From the NCBI GenBank assembly GCA_951799405.1, contig OX637359.1:430201-494200 (forward strand): a stretch of DNA of 64,000 nt. The letters are read 5' to 3'. How positions within the stretch are numbered: position 1 is the first letter of the stretch; each line of letters begins with the position of its first letter. Below are positions 20,045 to 29,639 of this stretch, one piece after another. The notes under the pieces are model-generated. The model saw nothing but the letters and a program-made list of their open reading frames with translations. It was not told where the DNA came from and made no database searches. The translations under genes were made by a program, and so were the position numbers. The DNA is from Agapetus fuscipes (lineage: Eukaryota > Arthropoda > Insecta > Trichoptera > Glossosomatidae).

Positions 20045-20290
20045 ACACCATTTATATATTTTAGAAGTTGTAATTCTTATAGTTTGCACAATGTTCAGAT
20101 TCCTGCTGCTTCGCCTAAGTTGTTATTAACTAATTATACTTCTTTGGCGTAGCTCATCCTTCTCATTTCTCTATGGTTTATGTCTTGTCAATTTTGTAAC
20201 AGTGTCCTCTTGAAATGACGTTAGCAAGTCGAAAGTACTCGAGAGGAAACAAATACTCAAATTGCGAAAATAAATCTCTATGTTTGTATT
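20045..20290 (+). mobile_element. Repeat G (foldback-related), single arm
   Basis: TCTCTATGGTTTATGTCTTG, CAGTGTCCTCTTGAAATGACG and AAGTCGAAAGTACTCGAG match the right arm of the foldback at 22790-23240 and, reversed, 39940-40130. Confidence 0.65.
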
Positions 20291-20460
20291 TTTTTATAAT
20301 TAATCATAAAAAAAACATTTTCACTGCTTAAATACACAAAGTCCAAATAATTTAATATTTTAAATGATTCCGTTTTTTTTATAAAGCATTTTTTTTATTC
20401 TTACTGTCAATTCCTTTTCATCTTGCATGTCTAGTTGACTAAGGCGTACTCTACCGTTTC

Positions 20461-20755
20461 CGGTCGATAGCTCAGTTGGTAGAGCGCTTGGATTCCATGC
20501 CGAGAGCTCGTGTTCGAATCCCACTGAAGGTGTCAGAAATGATTTCCCGTTTTCATATGTATTTTAAAACTGAAAATAAAATACAGACAAGAATTCTCCA
20601 GCGTTCACAAGAAATGAAAACCAGCCCTCTCGAGCGCTGGGAAGCCCCCACTTCAACTAAAATGAAGGCTGGCACCTTTACATGTAAAAATAAATAAGTT
20701 ACAACCACCACACGCGACCCCCTCGTGAAGAACGTGGTTCGAAGTAACACTATAT
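20461..20755 (+). mobile_element. SINE-B, near full length
   Basis: An intact tRNA-like head: GGTCGATAGCTCAGTTGG (A box) and GTGTTCGAATCCCACTG (B box). The body has lost part of the ATAAATAGG region; the 3' end is GAAGAACGTGGTTCGAAG. The head is too SINE-linked to be called a tRNA gene. Confidence 0.85.
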
Positions 20756-21074
20756 TATGTATGGCCTAATGGCGTTTATATGTATGTGCCATATTTTTTC
20801 AGCCGCAGAATTTCGCAATTTTGTTTCTTTGTCGGAAAAGGTTGCCGACCACTGGCGTACACTTACGTGCAGGTATATACGATACCTACATATTGGGGAG
20901 CTTAAATTTCATTGCGAGCGCCCTTCCACGGGGTGGTGTTTGTTTTTTTAACTGTAGGGGGGTGATGTGACGTCATCGCAACAATTGTCTTCTTGTTTTT
21001 ATTCCAATGAGTTCGTGAAGAGTAGTGCAATTCACAAACTTATTTCGCTTTGATTAGAAATCAATTATGATCAG

Positions 21075-21395
21075 TGCACATGCAGTGTATGTGTAAGTGT
21101 GAGACAACACGTGTCTGCTTGTGGGCATGCATTAAATTTTAATATATTTTATTTGCAACTAATATCAATAAATTATTAAATTAGTTCATTGATTCATAGG
21201 CTGATGTGAGTCTAACTACTAGTATGGGTATACTGTTAAAATTGGTTCAGTTGGCCAGTATCACCCCAGTTTCAGAAATATTCGATAAGAGTTTATGTGT
21301 CATGTTCATTTCAAATTTGGGTCTTTTTTTCCGAGCACACATGCAACTAACAAGTGTCTGCTTATGGACATGCATTGGATATGAATCTTAAATAA
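21075..21395 (+). mobile_element. Two element C copies in tandem, diverged
   Basis: 3' third at 21075-21175 (GTGTCTGCTTGTGGGCATGC), then a diverged fuller copy 21183-21395 (TTGATTCATAGGCTGATG to GCATTGGATATGAATC). Confidence 0.65.
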
Positions 21396-21860
21396 ATATT
21401 TTGGACTACTTTTTATATTTCTCAATATCAACCCTTTCTCGCATAGGTACTGATGGTTTTAATATTAGATGTTTGTCTACTACGAAAGGGTTGATTTTTA
21501 CTACTAAACATCACAATGCGTTTCGTTTAAGGGTATTTTGTATTTATTGGGTTTTAGGTTCACGCTCCATACACATGCAATGTTCCATCGGCTGTTCACG
21601 GGGCCAACAAATATACTCGTGCTGTCCCCCAAGGCGTGTTTGTCCTCTGCACAGTCCCAAACCAGAGTACAATTAAGATGGTATTAGACGCTGCAGTGAT
21701 CATTCATGGCCTGAAGCTGTACCAGCTAGAGGATGAGATGATCCTCAGTAGAGGACAAACTTGATGGCGAGTGAATATAGACAGTCTAAAACACACATTT
21801 AAGAGGACAGTTTAGATGGTATGTGAGCATGTTTTTCTGTCTGTGTGTGGTAAAAACGAA
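21396..21860. other. Unassigned; may be LINE coding remnant
   Basis: A forward frame around 21610-21765 reads AVPQGVFVLC then MVLDAAVIIHGLKLYQLEDE. AVPQG recalls the reverse transcriptase AGVPQGS motif, and family E follows directly. The rest does not fit, so this is only a possibility. Confidence 0.25.
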
Positions 21861-22295
21861 AATAGCGCCACTTCCTATCAGTGTCTGAAAACAAAGGCAA
21901 CACAACACTACGCAGATAACAGCCCTGCTACAAAGGATCAGGACATCAACTGCCACATCAACAACACCTCTGCAGTACTACATTTGTCATAGACCCCTAC
22001 GGGGCTATTCTTAGACATTAAAGTCGTCGGTTGAGCCCACGCTTTGACAACCAATGATGCCTGGGCTGAAAGTCTCATCACAACGGTCATTTTTACCTAC
22101 CAAATTTTAGTGTATGAAGACTTATCAGCTGTTCACTTGTGGCCATCTTGGATTGATAGGTCTTCATACAAATGCATCATTAGTTTGTCAAAGCGTGGGC
22201 TCAACGGACGACTAAAATGTCTAAGAATAGCACCGTTAGAGTCTCTGAAATCTAGGGAGTCTCCCGCACAGGATTCCTTAAAAAAAAACTCCAGA
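21861..22295 (+). mobile_element. LINE family E 3' end, split by a MITE
   Basis: CCACTTCCTATCAGTGTCTG to GTCATAGACCCCT (21861-21998). It resumes after the insert as TAGAGTCTCTGAAATC, GGAGTCTCCCGCACAGG and ATTCCTTAAAAAAAAA. In other copies the two parts are adjacent (CATAGACCCCTAGAGTC). Confidence 0.85.
22000..22236. mobile_element. MITE with about 60-bp inverted repeats
   Basis: The left end CGGGGCTATTCTTAGACATT and the reversed right end CGGTGCTATTCTTAGACATT stay about 90% alike for some 60 bp (through GAGCCCACGCTTTGACAA). The flanks, CCCCTA and TTAGAG, suggest a TA target, as for Tc1/mariner-type elements. No coding capacity. The core (TATCAGCTGTT and GGTCTTCATACA) is shared with 45104-45260. 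Confidence 0.82.
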
Positions 22296-22397
22296 AAGGG
22301 CAAAACTGATTGGAAGTAGTTAGTGACAGATGAAAAGACACATCTGAGTATGTTCTACCATTTGACAAATAGAAGACCACATTTTATCTCACAAAAA

Positions 22398-22718
22398 TTA
22401 GAATATTTTATTATTATTGTAATATATCGTCCTCTCTGCTAACGGTCCATCCACAGACCCATTCCTCTTTGATATTAGCATTCTGCTTCTCCCTGGCTTC
22501 ATGACGAGTGTCTGAGTGACGTATATGGAGCAATAAACGTCAGCTGAGCGGCCTGCTACCCTAAGGGCTCCTGCTGCTACCCTAAGCTGCGCTGCCGCCG
22601 CTGCCCTTAGGGTCGGCTGCTCTTGTGGCAACCCTGCACCGCCCGAGGCCGAGCCTGACTGACAGAACTCCTCACTCGGCATGGGAAGGAACCGACAGAC
22701 AGGGTTGCCGCAAAACAA
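22398..22718 (-). other. GC-rich module with a 106-residue open frame
   Basis: A local GC island in AT-rich DNA with repeats of CTGCTACCCTAAG. The reverse frame is open for 106 residues and rich in Ala and Arg, without a domain I know. It may be a decayed repeat or an unrecognised exon; nothing shows expression. Confidence 0.25.
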
Positions 22719-22789
22719 AATGAATAAAAACTCAAATAAACTGTTAAAATGAACACAGAGCTTATGTAAATTTTAGATTTAAACTTTTT

Positions 22790-23240
22790 AGAGTTTGTGT
22801 ATTCACTCAGTGAAAATCTATTTTTATAAGAAATTATAAAATGTCTATATAATGTATAAAAATATCACCTCAAGTACTTTCGACTTGTTCACGTCATTAC
22901 AAGAGGACACTATTACAAAATTGACAAGACAAAAACCATAGAGAAATAAACTACTTGCCCTCGAAACTTTGGAAATCCTTAAACACAAAAATTATAATTC
23001 TTATTGTTTGATCAATGTTCAAATTTCTGCTGCTTCACCTTTGTTATTACCTATTTGTACTTCTTTGTCGTAGCTCATCCTTTTTACTTCTCTATGGTTT
23101 TTGTCTTGTCAATTTTGTAACAGTGTCCTCTTGATAATGACGTGAGCAAGTCGACACTTGTACTTGAGGTGAAATAAACACTCAATTTGTGAAAATAAAA
23201 CTGTGATTTTTTAAATCTTTATAATTTCTTATATTTTAGA
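22790..23240. mobile_element. Repeat G foldback (inverted arms)
   Basis: The left arm (reversed), ACCTCAAGTACTTTCGACTT and ATTGACAAGACAAAAACCAT, mirrors the right arm, CTATGGTTTTTGTCTTGTC and TCTTGATAATGACGTGAGC. The arms are about 130-150 bp around a centre of about 150 bp. The structure resembles a foldback element, or two copies inserted head to head. Confidence 0.7.
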
Positions 23241-23244
23241 TTTA

Positions 23245-23345
23245 TGTTTTAATTTTGTGAGTGCACATGCAGTATTTGTAGGTGCGAAGCTTGTAAGCAT
23301 GCATCTTAAATATTAATATTATGTATAGATTTCAGATCTCTGAAG
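23245..23345 (+). mobile_element. Element C, 3' fragment
   Basis: GTGAGTGCACATGCAGTATTTG to TAAGCATGCATCTTAAAT; degraded. Confidence 0.5.
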
Positions 23346-23505
23346 GAGTCGCATGCAGCGAATGAAACCTATTGTTTTTCACAGGAAAGAGGGCCAGTCT
23401 TAGGCCTAACACCTCTCTCTTTCTCTCTAGGGTCAGGCTCTCATTATTGTGAAGGTTGAGTAAACCATGCCGGCACTATGATTTTCAGTTTGAAGTACCA
23501 ACCAC
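23345..23505 (-). mobile_element. SINE-B, degraded
   Basis: GGAGTCGCATGCAGCGAATG, CACAGGAAAGAGGGCCAG and TATTGTGAAGGTTGAGTAAAC are reversed SINE-B blocks with an internal CT-rich replacement. Confidence 0.65.
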
Positions 23506-23676
23506 AATGAAAAAGTATACCGTTGAAGAAAAATGAATGGTGTCACATTCATGCCTAATTACTTGTAAACTTTTACCAGTGTCACCCCTGTTCCTGCCTC
23601 GCCCCCAGTAGCAGTAGCTCATGCTAATACGCGCCTGTTAATATTCCCAATGATTTGTAATGCGGGCCGCAGCGCT

Positions 23677-25332
23677 AAAGGCTAGTTCGCACGAGGCCAC
23701 TGATTTAGTCAAGTAGCGAGTAATTTAGTAGTGGGCGGGGCGCTACTCGCCCGTGAAGCGTTCGCATTACGGTCCAGTACAGTACACAAGTGCGAAGTTG
23801 GCTGCAGAAAGCCCTTTCTATAATGGCGGAAAATTTGAATTGGCTGCAGTTTGAAAATATGAATTGAGTATTAAAATCATGTTATCATAAAGCCCTTTAA
23901 ATTGGCTATAGTTTGGTAATATTAACTGATTTATGCCCGGCCACCTAGCTAGGAGCCTGTTTAGCAAACAACTTCGAAACTCGACTTTTGTAAATTCGAA
24001 ATGTATTTTATGGTTTATAAAATAATATACACATTTTAAATAAAAACAACACATGACTATTTGATGTTTAAAATAATATCTACCATTTACGCTGCAAACA
24101 TTATTTTTTAATTGAATTTTTATCTTTTCAATGATGTGTACAAAGTATATTTTGTATGCACACACTATAATACGGCTCTAGTCTGCAGCTGCATTCAGAT
24201 GCATTTCTCTGTTGCGTTTTTCGTTGTTGACAATTAACATCAATATTCGACATGTAAAATCGGCATTTTCAAATACACGGCGGTCACCAATCAATTATCA
24301 AGTTAAAGAAGAAACATGGTTCAACTTTTCAGAGGCTGACCGCGAGAAACTTGTTCAATCCTGCTACATACGCCTCTCACGTCTGTCACAGATACCAGCT
24401 GATGGCTTACAGTGGCATAAAATTGTAATGCCTCTAATTAGTTATCCCCGTGTGTCACTGAATTGTTTCTGTACAAAACAACAAGTAACAATCCATCTGA
24501 AGGATATCATAAGGCCTGTGATATGACAAATTTATGGTAGGTACCTATAAACATCGATCAATGTAAAAGATCGATGTTTTTAAATACGTAATAAATTCAT
24601 GGACGATAATAGTTATTTCCACAACATCTTTACCAAAACTATATTTGTACAGCTCTATTGTCAGCAAGGAGCTACATGATTGTATTTTTGACAGCTGATA
24701 TCCGCACCAAAAATCGATGTCATACTATTCTTATCGAAAAAAAATTACCTTTCTCAAAACTTTTTGGACGTAGATAAGTCCTAGCAACTTCTATATTCTC
24801 AAGAGTTTCTAAAAAAACAAGGATATCGGTGTGCATATCCACTTATTTACAGTTTAAACATGACATAACCTGACTGACAGGTCGCTAAGTTTAGGGAGCG
24901 GAACATCGGGCTCGCAAATATAAGAAGTTCTTAAGTACTTAAATATTTTTAAACAGCACTTTATCTTTAAATATTCTTGCTGAAAACGGGCATTATCTTT
25001 TCAAACTGCAGCCAATTTAAATTGCCGCCATTCTTGCATTTCCGTTTCCCCGCCAAGAGTGAGCGGCCAATGGCGCGGCCGCTAATAAACTCGACTCGGA
25101 CTCGGGCTTTTCCGTGGCTCTTCGGACTCGGACTTTTCCGTGGCTTCTCGGCAACACTCGCCCACGGACGGTGGGCGGGGCCGCTACTTGCCCGAAAAAA
25201 TAGAATGAAATGGATCGGCTTGACTAAACCATTGACTTAACTACTGGACTAAATTGTTGGGGTTCGCACACGTTTAGCCACTAAATTACTCGTTACTTGG
25301 CTAAATTACTCGCCTTGTCCGAACCAGCCTTA
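23677..25332. mobile_element. 1.66-kb non-autonomous DNA transposon
   Basis: The left end AAAGGCTAGTTCGCAC and the reversed right end TAAGGCTGGTTCGGAC are inverted. The next 70 bp on each side share GAGTAATTTAG and AAGTAGCGAG-type blocks, plus inner CAGTTTGAAAA / TTTTCAAACTGCAGCC arms. AGCGCT occurs directly outside both ends (23671-23676, 25333-25338) as a 6-bp TSD. No transposase domain is recognised, so mobility would need a partner. Confidence 0.8.
24212..24526 (+). other. 104-residue open frame inside the transposon
   Basis: The only sizeable frame inside the 1.66-kb element. It contains ADREKLVQSCYIRLSRLSQI and HKIVMPLISYPRVSL. I recognise no domain. It could be a remnant of the parental transposase or a chance frame. 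Confidence 0.25.
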
Positions 25333-25385
25333 AGCGCTCTATTATTCACAGTGAGGCATGAGGGGCGCGTGCAAGTAGGCAGTAA

Positions 25386-25450
25386 AACATGCAAGTAGTT
25401 AGTGGTAAGTGGTTAGTGGTAAGTAGTTAGCAGTAAGTAGTAAGAGGTAA
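25386..25450. repeat. Short AGTAGTTAGTGGTA tandem
   Basis: Degenerate repeats of GTTAGTGGTAAGTG. A longer array of a similar type is at 45714-45890. Confidence 0.7.
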
Positions 25451-25582
25451 AATCAGAAGAGCTAAGAGCGCTTTATACCTTAAGCCTTTCGTTTTTGTTT
25501 CTTAAGCTTTATGGTCTTAGTAAAGGAGTGTCAGTAATGAGAAAATCAAGTGTGTTTATTTATAATTCATTTATTATTTATT

Positions 25583-25745
25583 ATATATCAATCGCTTCTT
25601 ACTATCAGTCTCTCAAAACAAAAGCAACACAACACAGAACACAACACTACGCAGCAAACACCCCTGCTTCAAAGGATTGGGATACCCACCGCCATCTTAT
25701 CAACACCCACGCATCTGCAGCTCTCTTACAAGGCGTGTCATAGAT
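25583..25745 (+). mobile_element. LINE family E 3' end
   Basis: TATCAATCGCTTCTTACTATC, GTCTCTCAAAACAAAAGC and ACCGCCATCTTATCAACACC to GGCGTGTCATAGATT. It lies just upstream of the 5S-SINE. A loop piece of foldback F (25493-25550, CTTTATGGTCTTAGTAAAGG) precedes it. Confidence 0.75.
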
Positions 25746-25785
25746 TTACTGCAATCTGGGAAAGAAAGGGGTAAGTGACAAGTTG

Positions 25786-25907
25786 GTCAACGACGATACC
25801 ATGTTGAAAGCACCGGTTCTCATCAGATCACCGAAGTTAAGCCCAAACATTGGGTGCGGATGCTACTTGGATGGGTGACCGCTCAGGTACACCGCGTGTC
25901 GTTGGCA
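25786..25907 (+). mobile_element. 5S rRNA-like head of a composite SINE
   Basis: GGTCAACGACGATACCATG, GATCACCGAAGTTAAGCCC, ACTTGGATGGGTGACCGC and CACCGCGTGTCGTTGGC: a full-length 5S-like sequence of about 120 nt. Seven bases later the SINE-A head begins (GACCGGTCCGTAGTCC). The organisation equals the reverse-strand copy at 14326-14759. A free 5S gene would not be fused to a SINE. Confidence 0.9.
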
Positions 25908-25914
25908 TTTCTTG

Positions 25915-26137
25915 GACCGGTCCGTAGTCCATTCGCAACACTCGTAAATGGAAGGTTGTGGATTCGGTTCCCAGCGGAACACAAAAAAAAAAATACAATT
26001 TATATTTCCAAATATGCTCTTCGCTGGATTGAAAAAAAATCATAAAACCTTTACCAAAGACCGGTCACTAAAAAGGTCCATCCAGCCTTACAGCACCTGG
26101 GTCTTGCTTGAGTATTGGCGCTTTGTAGCGACGACTA
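25915..26137 (+). mobile_element. SINE-A body of the 5S-SINE
   Basis: Head GACCGGTCCGTAGTCC with B box TTGTGGATTCGGTTCCC, then the body up to GTAGCGACGACTAAGCCCG. The ATT tail is absent, and at 26138 the sequence changes into LINE family E. Confidence 0.85.
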
Positions 26138-26235
26138 AGCCCGTACACCTCTGCGGCAATACGACAAGTGTCATAAAGATCCCTAGAGTCTCTAGAATCT
26201 AGGGAGTCTCCCGCACAGGATTTCTTAAAAGAAAG
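26138..26235 (+). mobile_element. LINE family E, extreme 3' end
   Basis: CACCTCTGCGGCAATACGAC to GGAGTCTCCCGCACAGG and ATTTCTTAAAAGAAAG. Here E provides the 3' end that SINE-A lacks. Confidence 0.75.
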
Positions 26236-26280
26236 TAGAATAAGTAACTAAGTAGTTTTACTAAGTAGTAGCGATTGTAC

Positions 26281-26337
26281 TCAAAATAGCTATGATGATC
26301 GCCGATCTTCGTTAGAAGTGGCACAAGAAGAAGAAGA
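26281..26337 (+). mobile_element. 57-bp LINE 3' end with TSD
   Basis: Between AGCGATTGTAC at 26270-26280 and at 26338-26348 lies only TCAAAATAGCTATGATGATC, GCCGATCTTCGTTAGAAGTG and a GCACAAGAAGAAGAA tail. It encodes the last residues KIAMMIADLR of the RTE-like family at 10483-10930. An extremely 5'-truncated but otherwise textbook retrotransposon insertion. Confidence 0.9.
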
Positions 26338-26774
26338 AGCGATTGTACAACTGTTATACAATAACTAAGCTGAGTGTGAACTGCCTCGCCCTACTTTTAA
26401 CGACTGTCCTGGTGTGAGCGGCCGCCTGTGCGTACTCTGCTTGGGGTGAGTGCGGCACATATGGTGCGGCCACATTCGATCAACTTGTCACGGGCATTTG
26501 TGACGTCACAGACTTCTATGCTGTCACGGCTTTTTATTGTTAAACGAAGAGATTAAATCAAATAATAGTTTGTTATTATTTCCACCGCACCTGATGGCGG
26601 AGAGCGGGGGCCGCTAAAAGCCTATTAAAAGGTGGATACATTATTAAGTAATCGCTAAACACTGATTTCAATTTCTTTTTAAATACATGTGTGTAGTAAT
26701 ATATAATTTAAGAAAAAATATATATATATATAAATATATCTAAATAAATACAATATTCAACAGGTGAGTGCATA

Positions 26775-27042
26775 GGGCATCTAAATCTCAGTCTAAATCT
26801 AAGCTGCAAAGATATGTATCATTTGAGATTCATATTAAATGCATTCCCACAAGCAGACATGCATAATTTCGCGTTTACACATGCCGCATGTGGACCTACA
26901 ATAGAAAAAAACCCAATCTCAAATGAACATAAGCCCTGCAACTCTTGCCGACCTTCCCTGAAGCAAGGGTGACATTGGCAAAGTGAACCATTTTTTACAG
27001 TATGGGTGGTCAGCCGCATACCAACCTATCAGTCAAGGAGTA
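26775..27042 (-). mobile_element. Element C, full length
   Basis: Reversed copy: AACCTATCAGTCAAGGAG (5' end) to ATCTAAGCTGCAAAGATATG (3' end); repeated TCTAAATC units form its tail. Confidence 0.9.
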
Positions 27043-27858
27043 CTTATACCTCTATTCCTTTAAAATAACTCATTTGAAATTGACTGAAGTGCTGACGATG
27101 GCTCGAATGAACTTAAATTTTGAATTTTAAATCTGAATATCAAACTTAACTTTTTCCGGAAATTGCCTACCTATTAGGCGCATGTGCCTGTGTGGGATGC
27201 ACGCCCCTGATATTTAACAGTTGTGAGTACACATCGGCACCTAAAAGGTAAAACTGAATAAATGCTAATGTTTTTTTTTTTGGGAAACCGTGGATAAAAC
27301 ATTTTATTGGGTGTGACTTCTCATAGTAAGTGAACTAATTATATTATAAGGAAATGCTCATGATAAACTTCTTGACTACCGGATTTTCACACTTTTGTAG
27401 AGTTTTTTCTCGTAGAGAATAGGAAAAAGGTGCAGTTATCTGAGAAACTCATGTTAGCTTAACATGCCTTTTCAAGTGTCTTTTTATTTTGTTTACTTTT
27501 TAGGATGTCATGTGTTGTTATGTCATGTGTTGTTCTGTCATCTAAATCATGGACAAGAAATTCTGCCATGCTGCGTGTACTGCCATCTGTGAACAGTTTT
27601 TAATTGTTTAATTGAATATTTTCTATCGCTTGTTTGCTCACGTTATGACCTCATTGCACGCAGCTAAGTCGGTCTGTACCGCCGTGTACTGCGGGAACAT
27701 ATGGCGGTAGAGGCGTTAGCTCAGGTGCGAACTAACGGACCCAGTTGTACTAACCAATAAAGCAATGCTTACCTCACAACATACTTGTATTCTCAAATTC
27801 AGAGAAAAAAAAACTTTTTCACAGAATTCTTGCGTTGTATGAGGACTAGGTTGGACCT
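27043..27858. other. No gene; short relatives of the CATGTG minisatellite
   Basis: AT-rich DNA. At 27505-27545, TGTCATGTGTTGTT occurs 2-3 times, the same 15-bp unit as the array at 33060-33400. No coding signal. Confidence 0.45.
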
Positions 27859-28172
27859 TGGACCGGTCCGTAGTCCGTAGTGGCAACACTTCGGACTCGA
27901 AAATGGAAGGTTGTGGATTCGGATCCCGGCGGAGCACAAAAAAAAAATACCATTTTTATTTCGAATGTGCTCTTCGCTGAGTTGAAAAATTCATAAACCT
28001 GTACCAAAGACCGGTCACTGAAAGGTCCATCCAACCCTACAACAACTGGGTCTTGCTTGAGAATTGGCGCTTTCTACAGCGACGACTAAGCTCGCAGAGG
28101 GCTCTTGAGGTGTGATACACACAAAAACAGCGCTCACCAAATAAATCATCCTAATATTATTATTATTATTAG
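27859..28172 (+). mobile_element. SINE-A, full length
   Basis: TGGACCGGTCCGTAGTCC, the B box GTGGATTCGGATCCC, the complete body and the tail AATATTATTATTATTATTAG. Confidence 0.9.
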
Positions 28173-28199
28173 GGTTCGATTTCCACCTAAGCAACTCGT

Positions 28200-28795
28200 A
28201 AATAAGCTACACATATAGTGTAACTTTACTTCTATTTATTCTAACAGGAGGGGGAGCCGGCCTTACGCCAGCCACTTCAGTTGAAGTGGGGTTCCCCAGT
28301 TGCTAAGAGGAAGCTGGTACTCATTTCCTTGCCGGTATTTTAATGTGGGCTTGAAATAGACACGCAACTAACTAACCTACACATATAGTGTAACTTCTTG
28401 CCGCGTTATCCCCGAAGGGGTCGCATGTGGCGAGTTGAACCTATTTATTTTTACAGGTAAGGGGGCCGGCCTTACACCAACCACTTCAGTTGAATTGGGG
28501 GTTTCCCAGCTCCCGAGGGGGCTGTTACTCATTTCTTGTGAAGGCTGAGTAAACCTTGCCGGTATTTTTATTATGGGGTTTGAATTAAACACCGAAATAG
28601 GAAATCATTTCTGACACCCTCCTCGGTGGGATTCGAACCCGAGCTCACGGGGTAGAATGCAAGCACTCTACCAACTGAGCTATCGACCGGACCGATAGAC
28701 AGTGGAAAATCATTTCTGACACCTTCGGTGGGGATCGAACCCTTTGCTCTCAGCATGAAATGCAAGCATTCTCCCAACTGAGCTATCGAACTTAT
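28200..28795 (-). mobile_element. Three SINE-B copies in tandem
   Basis: 28200-28370 (headless), 28378-28690 (full, head AACTGAGCTATCGACCGG) and 28690-28795 (head only, AACTGAGCTATCGAAC), all reversed. The middle copy is one of the best in the window, with CCCCGAAGGGGTCGCATGTG intact. Confidence 0.88.
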
Positions 28796-28892
28796 TATAC
28801 TGCAGTGCTCACGAGAAACCTCTATGATCCAGGATTTTCCTACTTCTATTATTATTATTATTTAATGTTTTCTCTCGTAGAAAATAGGAAAT

Positions 28893-29170
28893 TTGACCGG
28901 TCTGCAGTCTAGTGGTTAACATTTTGGACTCATGATTGGAAGGCGGTGGGTTCAAATCCCGGCAGAGCACGAAAAAAGATTTCATTTTTCAAATTTGCTT
29001 TTCGTTAATCTGCATTTACCAAAGATGGGTGCATGCAGCCTTACCTGCACCAACTGGATCTTGCCTGAAAATTTCTACAGCGACGTCCAAGCTCGCAAAT
29101 AGCTCTTGAGGTGTGATTCACACAAAAACAGCGCTCACCAAATAAATCATCCTCATATTATTATTATTAA
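28893..29170 (+). mobile_element. SINE-A, full length
   Basis: GACCGGTCTGCAGTCTAGTG, B box GTGGGTTCAAATCCC, body and ATTATTATTATT tail. Confidence 0.88.
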
Positions 29171-29637
29171 AATAAAATTATATGAGAGACCCATGTTAGC
29201 TTAATATGTCACTTATTCGGTTTTGCTCGATTGTGTATATAAATAATAATTATTAGCAATAATGTAGGGTACAAAAGACTGCTAGAAAGAACTAGACCAC
29301 GCAAAATCGGACTTCACACCCACATATTTTTAAGCGACTATTTTAGGAGTAGTATTTAGTGGACTCTCAACAAACGTAAGTATTGCTTGACTGTGTAGAT
29401 TTTAATCGCAGGTTAATAAATAACAAATGTGTGCAAACAAGTCGGCGAGCGAACACAGTGCGCGATGTGCAGAGGGCGTCAGGAGAGTGGCCTTGGGAGG
29501 AAGACGTCGAGGATTATCATAAAACTGCCATTAGCAGAGAGACACTTGTCCATCTACTCGGTGTGCAAACACTAGCAAGTTTACAAAGCGCATTCTTCGT
29601 CAACACTGTGGATTTCAGTACGCAGAGCTAATTTTTA
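29171..29637. other. No recognised feature; one 82-residue frame
   Basis: The forward frame 29383-29631 has no motif I know. AT-rich surroundings; not called as a gene. Confidence 0.35.
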
Positions 29638-29639
29638 AT

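Larger units (their letters stand above)
19981..20853. mobile_element. hAT-like element with nested insertions
   Basis: The left end CCAGTGGTGCGCAAACTTTT and, reversed, the right end CCAGTGGTCGGCAACCTTTT resemble hAT termini and each other. In between are repeat G (20045-20290) and SINE-B (20461-20755). The flanking 8 bp do not match clearly, so pairing of the two ends is tentative. Confidence 0.45.

Noticed and set aside
20461..20535. tRNA gene candidate
   Set aside because: A and B boxes are intact, but the sequence continues directly into the SINE-B body and equals other SINE-B heads; no separate mature tRNA end.
25786..25907. Functional 5S rRNA gene
   Set aside because: Fused to SINE-A like the copy at 14641-14759, with substitutions between the copies and no T-run terminator at the end.
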